30,165 nt of DNA. It comes from Bacteroidales bacterium (GTDB lineage Bacteria > Bacteroidota > Bacteroidia > Bacteroidales > P3). The notes beneath the pieces are model-generated. The model was not told where the DNA came from. It was given only the letters and a program-made list of their open reading frames with translations, and made no database searches. Both the position numbers and the translations under genes were made by a program. The stretch is taken from contig JAEDJL010000024.1 in the NCBI GenBank assembly GCA_016296345.1, forward strand, positions 1 to 30,165, written 5' to 3'. Below, one piece after another: positions 1 through 8,020 of the stretch (position 1 is its first letter; the number at the start of each line of letters is the position of its first letter).

Positions 1-2
1 TG

Positions 3-647
3 GAAGAGACGGAAGTAAAGGCTAACATTGCGGACATCGCCCTTGAAACCATTGACGCGCTTGACAATATCTACAAGGGAAAATATAAGGAAGACAAGCG
101 TTATCTTGCCAACCTCACCCGTATGGCTGTGACGCTTGCCGCCAACGACAAGAAAGATGCAGAGAATATCCGTTTGCTCGGCGAGGGGTGGACAGGTGAA
201 GAGGCATGGGCTATTGCTCTTTACTGTGCAGTACGTCATGTTGGCAGCATGGAGGATGCAATCATCGCAGCAGTCAACCATGATGGCGACAGCGATTCCA
301 CGGGTACAGTATGCGGCAACATCATGGGTGCGATATATGGGTATGATGCAATGAAGCGCAAGCGTCTGTTCTGTCCGCAAGGCAAGGAAATAGAGCAGAC
401 CCTTGAACTCTCCAACCTCATCCTCACCCTTGCCGATGACCTCTATACAAGCTGCATCATTAGCGAGTATGACCCCATTGACACCCCTGAGAAGCGTCAG
501 TGGTATGAGCGTTATTGTAAAATGAAACCAGTAGGATTAAACAAGAAACTTATGTACGGGTATTGTTTCAAAAAGTGTGTCCGGAGCCTGCTTATAACGT
601 TCATAACTTCCATTTGTCATTGCAAAAATAACGATTGTTTTCTATGA
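3..647 (+). CDS. ADP-ribosylglycohydrolase family protein, 3' part
   Basis: The reading frame is already open at the left edge, so only the C-terminal 214 residues or so are visible. The key sign is the stretch NHDGDSDSTG (window 286-315), which fits the metal-binding D-G-D-(S/T)-D motif of ADP-ribosylglycohydrolases (DraG/ARH fold), followed by GNIMGAIYG, also typical. Family members remove ADP-ribose from proteins or hydrolyse related ADP-ribose compounds using two Mg ions; the substrate here cannot be told. The family-like sequence seems to stop near KMKPVGL (about 540). The last 35 or so residues are basic and Cys-rich and do not look like the family, suggesting a lost stop codon or a recombined 3' end. 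The family call is firm; the nature of the tail is inference. Confidence 0.85.
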   Translation, partial: EETEVKANIADIALETIDALDNIYKGKYKEDKRYLANLTRMAVTLAANDKKDAENIRLLGEGWTGEEAWAIALYCAVRHVGSMEDAIIAAVNHDGDSDSTGTVCGNIMGAIYGYDAMKRKRLFCPQGKEIEQTLELSNLILTLADDLYTSCIISEYDPIDTPEKRQWYERYCKMKPVGLNKKLMYGYCFKKCVRSLLITFITSICHCKNNDCFL

Positions 648-829
648 TTTTTCCGTTTTGTCAATGTTGGAAGATTGATAAGAAAAACATAAAGGTTTTG
701 GGAGAAATCAAAGTTGTGAAATTTGGTATCATTCAATAGCTTTGGTGAAAATATATCACTATTTTATCGGAATAAGTCGCTGTTTTGATGAATCCAATCG
801 CTGCTTGGGAGGTGTCGGGAAGTCCTTTT

Positions 830-1636
830 TTAGTTTTTTATCTCTATTACGAAGGTGTCGCCTACCTGAATGTTGCGTAGTCTGCTGATGCTTTCGCCTT
901 TGAGTGCGAGTTCGAGATAACCCGAAGAGCTTATTGTCAGCACTGCATTATCCAATTTTCTGTCCAAGTCGGCGTATGATTGCGACAATTTGCTAACTCT
1001 GCATACTTTGTCAATCTGTATGGAGAAATTCTTTCTGCCTCTTGCTGCTTTGAACTCTTTGTCTGTGATATTAAGGAAAGCATTGCCGTAAGAATCTATA
1101 TGAATTACGGTTACGATGATGCGGTCTTCGTATATCAAAGGCTTCGGCAGGGTGAGCTGATTGACAAATCCCTCTTGCTTTACTCCGAGATGTTCAATCG
1201 TTCCGGCTTCCGAGATATGCTTGGCAACCTTTGCAAACAAATCCAATGCCGCAAAGGTGTAGTAATTAGTCTCATTGAAAAGAGTAATCCTCACAACCTC
1301 CACTTCATCGTTGCCAAAAACAATCGACGGCAGCCCGTCGTCCGTGCAGATGTAGTATTGTCCTTTGTGCTTTATGGCAACAAAGTTTCTTTCTCGCTTG
1401 TCGTCGTCCTTGGTCTCCTCATAGCTGTTCACGTCTATGATATGGATTGTTTCTTCGGGGAATTCAAAGCAGGCATTCTTGACCACAAAGGCAGCAGAAC
1501 GGTTGTCGTATTTCCTGATATTGTGAGTAATATCGACAACCTGCACATCGGCAATGGTAGAGTAAAGTCTGCCTTTGACCACTCCAATATAGTAGTCGCC
1601 ATATCCCCAATCCGTAGTCAGTGTAACAATCTGCAT
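830..1636 (-). CDS. SAM hydroxide adenosyltransferase (DUF62 / chlorinase-fluorinase fold)
   Basis: 268-residue protein of the SAM hydrolase family (PF01887). Known members split S-adenosylmethionine with water into adenosine and methionine; a few relatives use fluoride or chloride. The N-terminus MQIVTLTTDWGYGDYYIG carries the family's TDWG motif with the substrate-binding Asp near residue 9. The C-terminal domain contains HIDSYGNAFLNI (about residues 180-195), matching the conserved IDxFGNxxTN motif with Tyr for Phe. The ATG at 1636 is chosen because the family begins directly with the I-x-L-x-TD strand; a TTG three codons upstream is less likely. It lies downstream of the glycogen fusion gene on the same strand but has its own -7 promoter box and a hairpin in between. 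Hydrolase rather than halogenase activity is the default, as dedicated halogenases are rare. Confidence 0.9.
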   Translation of the reverse strand: MQIVTLTTDWGYGDYYIGVVKGRLYSTIADVQVVDITHNIRKYDNRSAAFVVKNACFEFPEETIHIIDVNSYEETKDDDKRERNFVAIKHKGQYYICTDDGLPSIVFGNDEVEVVRITLFNETNYYTFAALDLFAKVAKHISEAGTIEHLGVKQEGFVNQLTLPKPLIYEDRIIVTVIHIDSYGNAFLNITDKEFKAARGRKNFSIQIDKVCRVSKLSQSYADLDRKLDNAVLTISSSGYLELALKGESISRLRNIQVGDTFVIEIKN

Positions 1637-1668
1637 AATTCCCAAAAAGCGAGTTTCAATCCGCTTTG

Positions 1669-1676
1669 CAAAGATA
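1669..1676 (-). promoter_or_regulatory. Bacteroidetes -7 box (TATCTTTG) for the SAM hydrolase gene
   Basis: On the minus strand this reads TATCTTTG, an exact fit to TAnnTTTG, 32 bases before the ATG at 1636. A -33 TTTG at the normal distance is not clear; the nearest near-match is CTTG about 23 bases upstream. This is a moderate-confidence promoter. Confidence 0.5.
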
Positions 1677-1765
1677 CTAATTTAATCTCTTGCCGATGCC
1701 AAGGAACAAAAAAAAGTCAAAAATCACCCCTTTTGTCGATTTGCTTTCATCTGAAAGACAAGACA

Positions 1766-1801
1766 AAGAGAAGTCTCGGCAGTTTGCCGAAAACTTCTCT
1801 T
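1766..1801 (-). terminator. Hairpin downstream of the glycogen fusion gene
   Basis: Two nested perfect arms: AAGAGAAGT (1766-1774) pairs with ACTTCTCTT (1793-1801), and TCGGCA (1776-1781) pairs with TGCCGA (1785-1790) around a GTT loop. It begins about 57 bases after the stop codon of the fusion gene. On the minus strand it is followed by a T-rich but not uniform tail (TTGTCTTGTCTT). A rho-independent terminator is the likely role. Confidence 0.6.
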
Positions 1802-1857
1802 AGATTTTGGCAGGTATTGTTTGAAAAATGCTTTGTCTAAAGTGCTTTTGCCGAGAG

Positions 1858-4800
1858 TTATATCCATTTTACGAGCGGAAAGTCCTGACGGGAGAGCATC
1901 AAGTCGCAGTGAGGGTAAACCCTTATGGCATAGTCGTGAACTCCTGCCACGGGAGAGTTTATCACAAGCGAGTATTTGGCGGTGTTTTGTCCCTTTTCGA
2001 CAAGTTCAAACGGCAGTATTTCCGTATAGGTGTTTATTTTCTCGTTTTGTTTGTCGGCAATGAGGAGTTCTACACCTATTTCTTCGGCTTTCAGTTCGGA
2101 GATTTGCAACACCACTTCGACGCAAAACTTATTGCTTATGTCCATTGCCTCACGTTCGGAGTCGGGATAATTCAACTCAATCGGTCTGACGGCATTCCAA
2201 AACCTCTTTATTCTGTGTTTCCAAAGGGCATATTCGCCTGCTTTTGCACCATTGTCTTTTTCCAACAAGGCTGTTCGTTCAAACATCTTGCAATAGAACT
2301 TTGAGTAATAGTCGTCCAACTGGCGTTTCATGGTATAGTGCGGCAATATGTCGGCTATTGTGCTTTTCATCTTCTTGCACCAAGCCTCGCTCACGCCTTC
2401 TTGGTTTTGCGAATAGTAGGCAGGGATAATCTCCGAAAGGAATATATCATACAACATCTGTGCATCAAGGGCGTTTTGGTAGTTGTTGTCCGAATAGGTT
2501 GCCTCTTTGGGTAATGCCCAGCCTGCTTCGGGACGATAACCCTCAGCCCACCAGCCGTCCAATACCGAGAAATTTACCACAGCGTTCATTACGGCTTTTT
2601 CTCCGCTTGTTCCCGAGGCTTCCAAAGGTCGTGTAGGCAGATTTAACCACAAATCCACTCCCGAAACCAAGCGTTTTGCAAGCGACATATCGTAGTTTTC
2701 CAAAAATATTATGCTGCCTGTGAATTGCGGCATACGGCTTACTTCCATTATTCTGCTGATAAGGTCTGCTCCGGCTTTGTCTTGTGGGTGAGCCTTGCCT
2801 GCAAAGACAAACTGAACTCCGCAATCAACAATCTCTTTGAGCTTATCCAAGTTTGAAAACAGCAGGTTGGCTCTTTTGTATGTGGCAAACCTTCGGGCAA
2901 AACCAACCGTCAGTTTGTCGGGACTTAGTTTCTTTATCGTTTTGAAATAGACTTGCGGTTCTTCTGCCCTGAGTGTGTATTCCTTTTTGAGCCTTTGCTT
3001 TATAAACTCTATCAACGATTTTTTCTCTTCGAGGTGTTCTCTCCACAAAGTGGCATCACCGAGCGAGAAAATCTTCTCTCTGATTTTGTTTTCTTTCTCT
3101 GAAAGAAGGTAATCGTTGCCGAGAGTGTCTTTGTAGAGCTTTTGAAAACGGCTGCACGTCCATGTGGAGCGGTGAACTCCGTTTGTAACATAGTCAATGT
3201 GCAGTTCCTCCGGAAAATATCCCTTATACATGGGAGCAAACATCTTTCGGCTCACATCTCTGTGGATAAGGCTGACGGCATTGACCCACGAAGAGAAATT
3301 CATTGCCAAAACACTCATCGAAAACTTCTCTTTCTTGTCGTCGGAAGTTCGTCCGAGCGTCATAAATTCGTCCCACGACAGAGTGAGATAGTCTGCAAAA
3401 TGTCCCAAATAGGCTCTTATCAGATTTTCTTCAAACATATCGTGTCCGGCTGCAACAGGCGTGTGAGTGGTAAAGAGAGTGCTTGCTCTGACAAGCTCTT
3501 TTGCCTGAGAATAAGGGTAGTTCGATTTGTGAATGTAGTTTTTCATTCTCTCGACAGAGCAGAAAGCTGCGTGTCCTTCGTTCAGGTGGTAAATCCTTAC
3601 GGGAAGAGAGAGTTGTTCAATCAGCCTTACGCCTCCAATTCCGAGTAATATTTCTTGCTTCAATCTGTTTTCGTTGTCTCCTCCGTACAATCTGCTGCTT
3701 ATGTTTCGGTCTTGCTCCGAGTTGCTTTCCACATCGGTGTCGAGCAAATACAGAGGTACTCTTCCTACATCAATCCTCCAAATTTTGGCTTCGACCTTTC
3801 TGCCGGGCAGTGTGAAGGAAATTTTTCTCCAATCGCCATTTTGGTCTCTTTCGGCTTGAAGAGGCAGGTGTGAAAACTTCTGAGCATTGTACTCACATAC
3901 CTGAACGCCTTCTTTTGTCAGCTTTTGAGTGAAGTAACCAAAGCGATAGAGCAAACCAATTCCCACAATGTTCTTACCCGAATCGCTTGCCTGTTTGAGA
4001 TAGTCTCCAGCCAGCACACCCAAACCTCCCGAAAAAATCTTCAAACAATCGTCTATTCCGTACTCCATGCTGAAATATGCAACCATTTCGCCACTGTCCT
4101 TGCTCTTGTGCTGCATATATTCGTCGAAAATCCTCTCTACTCTGTCCATTTCGGCAAGAAAAGCTTCGTTGTTGCACAGATGCTCTGTCTCTTGCACCGA
4201 AAGACTCTCCAAAAGCGGTATGGGATTGTTTTCGCACTCGGCAAATTTTTGAGGATTTATGCTTTCAAACAACTCGTATGCCTCTCTGTTCCAGCACCAC
4301 CAAAGATTGCGGCTGAGCTTCTCGAGAGCCGACAGCCTTTGTGGCAGCTTTTGTCTGAACAAAATCTTTCTCCAATGAGCCTGTTCGATGCTTTGGGGTT
4401 GCGATTGGACATTGAAGTCTGCCAAAGCCTGCTTGTTCAAGTACATCTTGTGTCTTTGGGCAGCTTTGTCCAAGGCTTGGGAATAGGCAGCGAGGTAATT
4501 GGCAATCAGCTTTGCCCACACAAGCTCTTCGGAGAGGGTAAGGCATTCTTCGGAGGCTCTTTGCCAATCTTCGCTTCTCAAAGCTGCAAATTCTTCCACT
4601 GCCATGGCAATCTGCTTTGAGCAATCGTCGGGATTGCCTTCCGTTCTCGAAATCACCCTTACGCAGAAGGAGTTTTGCGGCACTTTGTCTTCAATCCACA
4701 ATCCGAAGCCTGCAAGATTTGTAGTCAGGGTAGGAATGCCGAAAGCTATGCTTTCCATAGGAGTATAGCCCCAAGGCTCATAGTAAGAAGGGAATACACC

Positions 4801-6096
4801 GAGGTCAAATCCTTGCAAGAAATCAAAATAACTTTCGTTTACTGCTCCGTCTGCACCGTCCAAGTAGGAAGGAATGAAGAGAACCTTCACTCTGCTTTCG
4901 GAAGAATTGTTTAATCCGCACTCTTGTAACTTGCGAACAATCAAATCGTTATCTTGGTCGAAAAGTCTGTGAGACAAAACGGTGTTTTGCTCTGCTGAAA
5001 CGGCGTTTTGGCGAAATAAAACGCCGTTTTGTTCGCCTGAAACGGCGTTTGGTTCGGCGTGTCGTGCAGGTACTGCAATTACGGCGAAGATTTGTCTTGT
5101 CCCATTCGCTTTGTTCATCTTGCCCATTGCCTCAATGAATACGTCCGTTCCCTTGTTGAAAAACTCATATCGACCCGAATTGAGAACAAAGAGAGCATCG
5201 GGCGAAATGCTCTGACCGCTCAGCGTTTCAAACAGATGTGAGAGTTTGTCTCTTACCCTTTGTCTTGTTTCAAAACGCTCTTTCGGCTGCGGCACCATGG
5301 AGTTTTCAAATCCGTTAGGGGTGATTACATCCGCACTCTTGCCGAGCAGGTGTGTGCATTCGTTGTTTGTAATCTCGCTCACGGTGGTAAAAACGTCTGC
5401 ATTGAGAGCCGAGAGTTTTTCCAAGCTGTGTTTGGCTCTCAAATTGAACTGATTGGCAAGTGTGTCGGGATTGTAGCTTGTCAGAGCCTCATAAAGCGGC
5501 ATTCTGTTGCCCGAAATCGAGCGTCCCAAGACGGTTGCGTGAGTTGTAAAGGCGGTTGCGATTTGCGGAGTGTTCTTTTTCAGATACAAAACCCCGCTTC
5601 CTGTCATCCATTCGTGGAACTGAGCCACCACCTTGTCGCCTGCATCTATGTAAAACTCGTAATAGCTTTCGATAATCTTCGCAGCAGCATAGCCGAAAAG
5701 GCAAGGCTCTATGTAGTCCCAGCCTCCTGTGAGACTGTCAAGCGAATAATCGTTCCACAACTGAGTGAATATTTCGTCTTTTTGGTTGAAGTAGCGAGTG
5801 AAATCGACCAATATCACAATAGGTCGGCTTTCCAAGGTTTTCCACCTGCCGATGCGGAAGGTCAGTCCCTTGCTTTTGGCATACTCTTTCCAAGATGCAC
5901 AAATGCTTTCGTCGGCTTCAAACTCGCTTGTTGCCACATCGTCTTTGCAAACATCAGGACCAATCAAGATATAGTTGCTTCCGAGCGTGTTGCAAAGGGT
6001 CTTGGCTTTGGTAGATACAACAGTGTGAATGCCGCCAACCTTATTGCAAACCTCCCAACTTACTTCAAATATGTAGTCTGCTTGTTTTGTCGTCAT
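1858..6096 (-). CDS. Glycogen synthase (GT3 type) - alpha-glucan phosphorylase (GT35) fusion
   Basis: A 1412-residue fusion. The N-terminal half (about 5-550) resembles eukaryotic-type GT3 glycogen synthase: WEVCNKVGGIHTVV near the start, GRYEFFNKGTDVFIEAM near 310, and YYEPWGYTPMESIAFG near 440, with the donor-site Glu. The C-terminal half (about 590-1412) is a short-type alpha-glucan phosphorylase: AYFSMEYGIDDCLKIFSGGL, HLNEGHAAF and EASGTSGEKAVMNA with the PLP lysine near K1167. One half adds glucose to glycogen and the other releases glucose-1-phosphate. The ATG at 6096 is chosen because it overlaps the upstream stop as ATGA and precedes the GT3 N-terminus directly; an upstream TTG is rejected. 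A 21-bp repeat cluster is inserted in frame at about residues 350-375, a region that does not look like the family. Both domains keep their motifs, so both may be active. Confidence 0.92.
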   Translation of the reverse strand: MTTKQADYIFEVSWEVCNKVGGIHTVVSTKAKTLCNTLGSNYILIGPDVCKDDVATSEFEADESICASWKEYAKSKGLTFRIGRWKTLESRPIVILVDFTRYFNQKDEIFTQLWNDYSLDSLTGGWDYIEPCLFGYAAAKIIESYYEFYIDAGDKVVAQFHEWMTGSGVLYLKKNTPQIATAFTTHATVLGRSISGNRMPLYEALTSYNPDTLANQFNLRAKHSLEKLSALNADVFTTVSEITNNECTHLLGKSADVITPNGFENSMVPQPKERFETRQRVRDKLSHLFETLSGQSISPDALFVLNSGRYEFFNKGTDVFIEAMGKMNKANGTRQIFAVIAVPARHAEPNAVSGEQNGVLFRQNAVSAEQNTVLSHRLFDQDNDLIVRKLQECGLNNSSESRVKVLFIPSYLDGADGAVNESYFDFLQGFDLGVFPSYYEPWGYTPMESIAFGIPTLTTNLAGFGLWIEDKVPQNSFCVRVISRTEGNPDDCSKQIAMAVEEFAALRSEDWQRASEECLTLSEELVWAKLIANYLAAYSQALDKAAQRHKMYLNKQALADFNVQSQPQSIEQAHWRKILFRQKLPQRLSALEKLSRNLWWCWNREAYELFESINPQKFAECENNPIPLLESLSVQETEHLCNNEAFLAEMDRVERIFDEYMQHKSKDSGEMVAYFSMEYGIDDCLKIFSGGLGVLAGDYLKQASDSGKNIVGIGLLYRFGYFTQKLTKEGVQVCEYNAQKFSHLPLQAERDQNGDWRKISFTLPGRKVEAKIWRIDVGRVPLYLLDTDVESNSEQDRNISSRLYGGDNENRLKQEILLGIGGVRLIEQLSLPVRIYHLNEGHAAFCSVERMKNYIHKSNYPYSQAKELVRASTLFTTHTPVAAGHDMFEENLIRAYLGHFADYLTLSWDEFMTLGRTSDDKKEKFSMSVLAMNFSSWVNAVSLIHRDVSRKMFAPMYKGYFPEELHIDYVTNGVHRSTWTCSRFQKLYKDTLGNDYLLSEKENKIREKIFSLGDATLWREHLEEKKSLIEFIKQRLKKEYTLRAEEPQVYFKTIKKLSPDKLTVGFARRFATYKRANLLFSNLDKLKEIVDCGVQFVFAGKAHPQDKAGADLISRIMEVSRMPQFTGSIIFLENYDMSLAKRLVSGVDLWLNLPTRPLEASGTSGEKAVMNAVVNFSVLDGWWAEGYRPEAGWALPKEATYSDNNYQNALDAQMLYDIFLSEIIPAYYSQNQEGVSEAWCKKMKSTIADILPHYTMKRQLDDYYSKFYCKMFERTALLEKDNGAKAGEYALWKHRIKRFWNAVRPIELNYPDSEREAMDISNKFCVEVVLQISELKAEEIGVELLIADKQNEKINTYTEILPFELVEKGQNTAKYSLVINSPVAGVHDYAIRVYPHCDLMLSRQDFPLVKWI
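4977..5050. repeat. Four-copy 21-bp phased palindrome cluster A, inside a coding region
   Basis: Cores start at 4977, 4998, 5019 and 5040, exactly 21 bp apart: AAACGGTGTTT, AAACGGCGTTT, AAACGCCGTTT, AAACGGCGTTT. Each is an 11-bp palindrome around a central G or C, apart from one mismatch in the first. The 10-bp linkers include TGGCGAAATA and TGTTCGCCTG. On the coding (minus) strand the cluster gives four heptapeptide units (NAVSGEQ, NGVLFRQ, NAVSAEQ, NTVLSHR) within the glycogen synthase domain. The same element occurs in intergenic DNA elsewhere in the window. Confidence 0.9.
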
Positions 6097-7040
6097 ATAC
6101 TCAAATTTTGTAAGCGTTGTTGTGCTTTTGCAAATCCCGATTTGAGTTCGCAAAATATCTCTTCGACCGTTTTTTCTCTCTCAATGAGCGAGGCAACCTG
6201 ACCGATTTCGAGTTCTCCCATGCTCAAATCACCATCAAACATACCTTTTTTTGTCCTTCCTGTTCCTATAATGGAGAGAAGCTCTTCCGAACTTGCTCCC
6301 CGTGCTTCGGCTTCGGCAATAAGGTCAAAAAACTCACCCTTCAACAAACGAGTAGGAGAGAGTTTACGCATGAAAAGTTTGGTGTCGCCCTCTTTTGAAG
6401 CAAAGACAGCTTGTTTGAAGGCAGGGTGGGCAGAACTTTCCTTGCAAACTGCAAACGCACTTCCCATTTGCACACCTTCTGCTCCCAAAGCCATGACTGC
6501 TGCAAGTTGTTCTCCGCTTGCAATTCCTCCTGCTGCAATCACAGGGATTGAAACCGCATCGGCAACTTGGCGAACCAAAACAAGGGTAGAGGTTTCCTCC
6601 TTGCCGTTGTGTCCTCCTGCCTCGAAGCCTTCGGCAACCACTGCATCGCAACCTGCACTCTGAGCTTTGAGAGCAAACTTGCAGTTGGCAACAACGTGAA
6701 CCACCTTACAGCCTGCCTGTTTCAGTCTCTCGGTATGGGTTGCAGGATTGCCGGCAGAGGTAACTACCACAGGCACACGATGCTTTATCACAACGTTTAT
6801 GTGTTCTGCACTATTGACATTCATAAGCGGTATATTGACTCCGAAAGGCTTGTCGGTTGCTTTGCGACATTTCTCTATGTGTTCTTCGAGAAGCTCGGGC
6901 GACATCGAGCCTGCACCAATCAAACCCAAACCTCCGCATCGGCTTACTTCGCTTGCCAAACGCCAACCGCTGCACCAAACCATTCCTCCTGCAATAACAG
7001 GAAAATCTATCGAAAATAAATCTGTAATTCTTGTCTTCAT
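6093..7040 (-). CDS. NAD(P)H-dependent flavin oxidoreductase (FabK / nitronate monooxygenase family)
   Basis: 315-residue FMN-dependent TIM-barrel protein. Visible family motifs are FPVIAGGMVWCSGWRLASEV at the N-terminus, EGFEAGGHNG near residues 137-146 with the conserved His, and AGGIASGEQ followed by GAEGVQMGSAF near 170-195, which forms the FMN phosphate site. Family members act either as enoyl-ACP reductase II (FabK) in fatty acid synthesis or as nitronate monooxygenase; EAGGH occurs in both, so the role is not settled. The ATG at 7040 (MKTRITDLF) is used; a TTG two codons upstream is less likely. The last codons overlap the start of the glycogen fusion gene by four bases (ATGA), which implies translational coupling. 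No metabolic link to glycogen is obvious. Confidence 0.85.
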   Translation of the reverse strand: MKTRITDLFSIDFPVIAGGMVWCSGWRLASEVSRCGGLGLIGAGSMSPELLEEHIEKCRKATDKPFGVNIPLMNVNSAEHINVVIKHRVPVVVTSAGNPATHTERLKQAGCKVVHVVANCKFALKAQSAGCDAVVAEGFEAGGHNGKEETSTLVLVRQVADAVSIPVIAAGGIASGEQLAAVMALGAEGVQMGSAFAVCKESSAHPAFKQAVFASKEGDTKLFMRKLSPTRLLKGEFFDLIAEAEARGASSEELLSIIGTGRTKKGMFDGDLSMGELEIGQVASLIEREKTVEEIFCELKSGFAKAQQRLQNLSI

Positions 7041-7061
7041 GTTCAATCGAATTTTAGAAAA

Positions 7062-7099
7062 AATGATACAAAAACAAGAACGCAGAAAGCTGTATCATT
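7062..7099. promoter_or_regulatory. 9-bp inverted repeat in the divergent intergenic region
   Basis: AATGATACA (7062-7070) is repeated in inverted form as TGTATCATT (7091-7099), with 20 bases between. It sits 22 bases upstream of the minus-strand oxidoreductase start and upstream of the plus-strand promoter at 7151. It could be an operator or an RNA hairpin in the leader of the oxidoreductase transcript. The repeat is seen directly; its function is inference. Confidence 0.4.
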
Positions 7100-7150
7100 G
7101 TTTTACAAAACGGCAAAAAAGGAAAAATACGCCGAAAAAACGAAAAAAAT

Positions 7151-7181
7151 TTTGCTTGTATCGCTTTTCTTTGTAATTTTG
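7151..7181 (+). promoter_or_regulatory. Consensus Bacteroidetes promoter for the outer-membrane protein operon
   Basis: TTTG at 7151-7154, exactly 19 bases, then TAATTTTG at 7174-7181: a full match to TTTG-N19-TAnnTTTG. The ATG follows 38 bases after the -7 box. Confidence 0.8.
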
Positions 7182-7219
7182 GGGTCTCAAATTGAGAATA
7201 TCAAAAAGATAACAAGCCG

Positions 7220-8011
7220 ATGAGAAGATTTATTACAATGGTTGCCTGTTTGGCAGTGTTTGCACAAGCAAACGCAACGACAAAAGAAGAAAAAGACATA
7301 GTCAATACACTGAATACCAAGAGCGAAATCAAACTTCCCGATTGGAGAGACGGACATTGGAGACGCAATGTGCCGGAACACCTTCTCAGTGTCAATATTA
7401 ACGGAGCTTATACGATAACTGACGGATATACGACGACCAATCCTTTTGCCGTTGGTGCAACTTTGGCATACCAATACAAGATGCGTCATTGGAAAGTGAA
7501 CTCTCATTTTACCACATCGTTTGGTGGTTATTCGGGAGTGCTTTATTATCGCGGTGCTTCGGTAGAGCGTACTGCCGAAGGTGCAAGACACGACATTTCA
7601 ATTGACCGTTACAAGTCTTATACTCTCGTACCGCTGATGTTGGAAGCCAACTTGCACTACGATTTCAACCGAACAAGCATCTATTTGGGCGTCGATGCAG
7701 GTGCAAATATGATGATAGGTTTCAAAGACTTTGAACAAGACGGCGGAGTTCACATTCAGAAAAATTTTGGTGAAATAAAAGTCAGCCGATTTATCCCTTC
7801 GGCAAAAGCAAAGTTGGGTTTCATGCAGGAAATCGGTCCTATGGTGAAATTGCGCTTCGCAGCAGGAATACAATATCAAATGGGATATAAAGACGACTTT
7901 GACGGAGTGTACAGAGACGGCGGATACTATCCGGAAGAGAGCGTTACAGACTTGGAAGTCAATGCTCAAATGGACCCGTTTGCCGAGATTGGTTTGGTTA
8001 TTTCCCTATAA
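7220..8011 (+). CDS. Predicted outer-membrane beta-barrel protein, secreted
   Basis: 263 residues. The N-terminus MRRFITMVACLAVFAQANAT is a signal peptide with probable cleavage after ANA. The rest has no hydrophobic helix but many alternating-residue, aromatic-ended strands (LLSVNINGAYTI, FAVGATLAYQYKM, WKVNSHFTTSFGGY, TSIYLGVDAGANMMIGF, VKLRFAAGIQYQMGY), and it ends in AEIGLVISL, as expected for an 8-10 stranded barrel. No catalytic motif was recognised. It is the first gene of a run with rsmE (9 bases downstream) and a DUF4159 gene, and has a consensus promoter. Function unknown; porin-like or structural roles are both possible. Confidence 0.8.
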   Translation: MRRFITMVACLAVFAQANATTKEEKDIVNTLNTKSEIKLPDWRDGHWRRNVPEHLLSVNINGAYTITDGYTTTNPFAVGATLAYQYKMRHWKVNSHFTTSFGGYSGVLYYRGASVERTAEGARHDISIDRYKSYTLVPLMLEANLHYDFNRTSIYLGVDAGANMMIGFKDFEQDGGVHIQKNFGEIKVSRFIPSAKAKLGFMQEIGPMVKLRFAAGIQYQMGYKDDFDGVYRDGGYYPEESVTDLEVNAQMDPFAEIGLVISL

Positions 8012-8020
8012 GACATTCTC

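Noticed and set aside
980..1840. 286-codon plus ORF opposite the SAM hydrolase gene
   Set aside because: Antisense to a gene with clear family motifs; its translation resembles no family.
4977..5050. CRISPR array
   Set aside because: Repeat unit and spacers are far too short (11 and 10 bp), spacers are similar among clusters, and there are no cas genes.
5260..6201. 313-codon plus ORF opposite the glycogen synthase domain
   Set aside because: Antisense to well-conserved GT3 sequence and without recognisable features.
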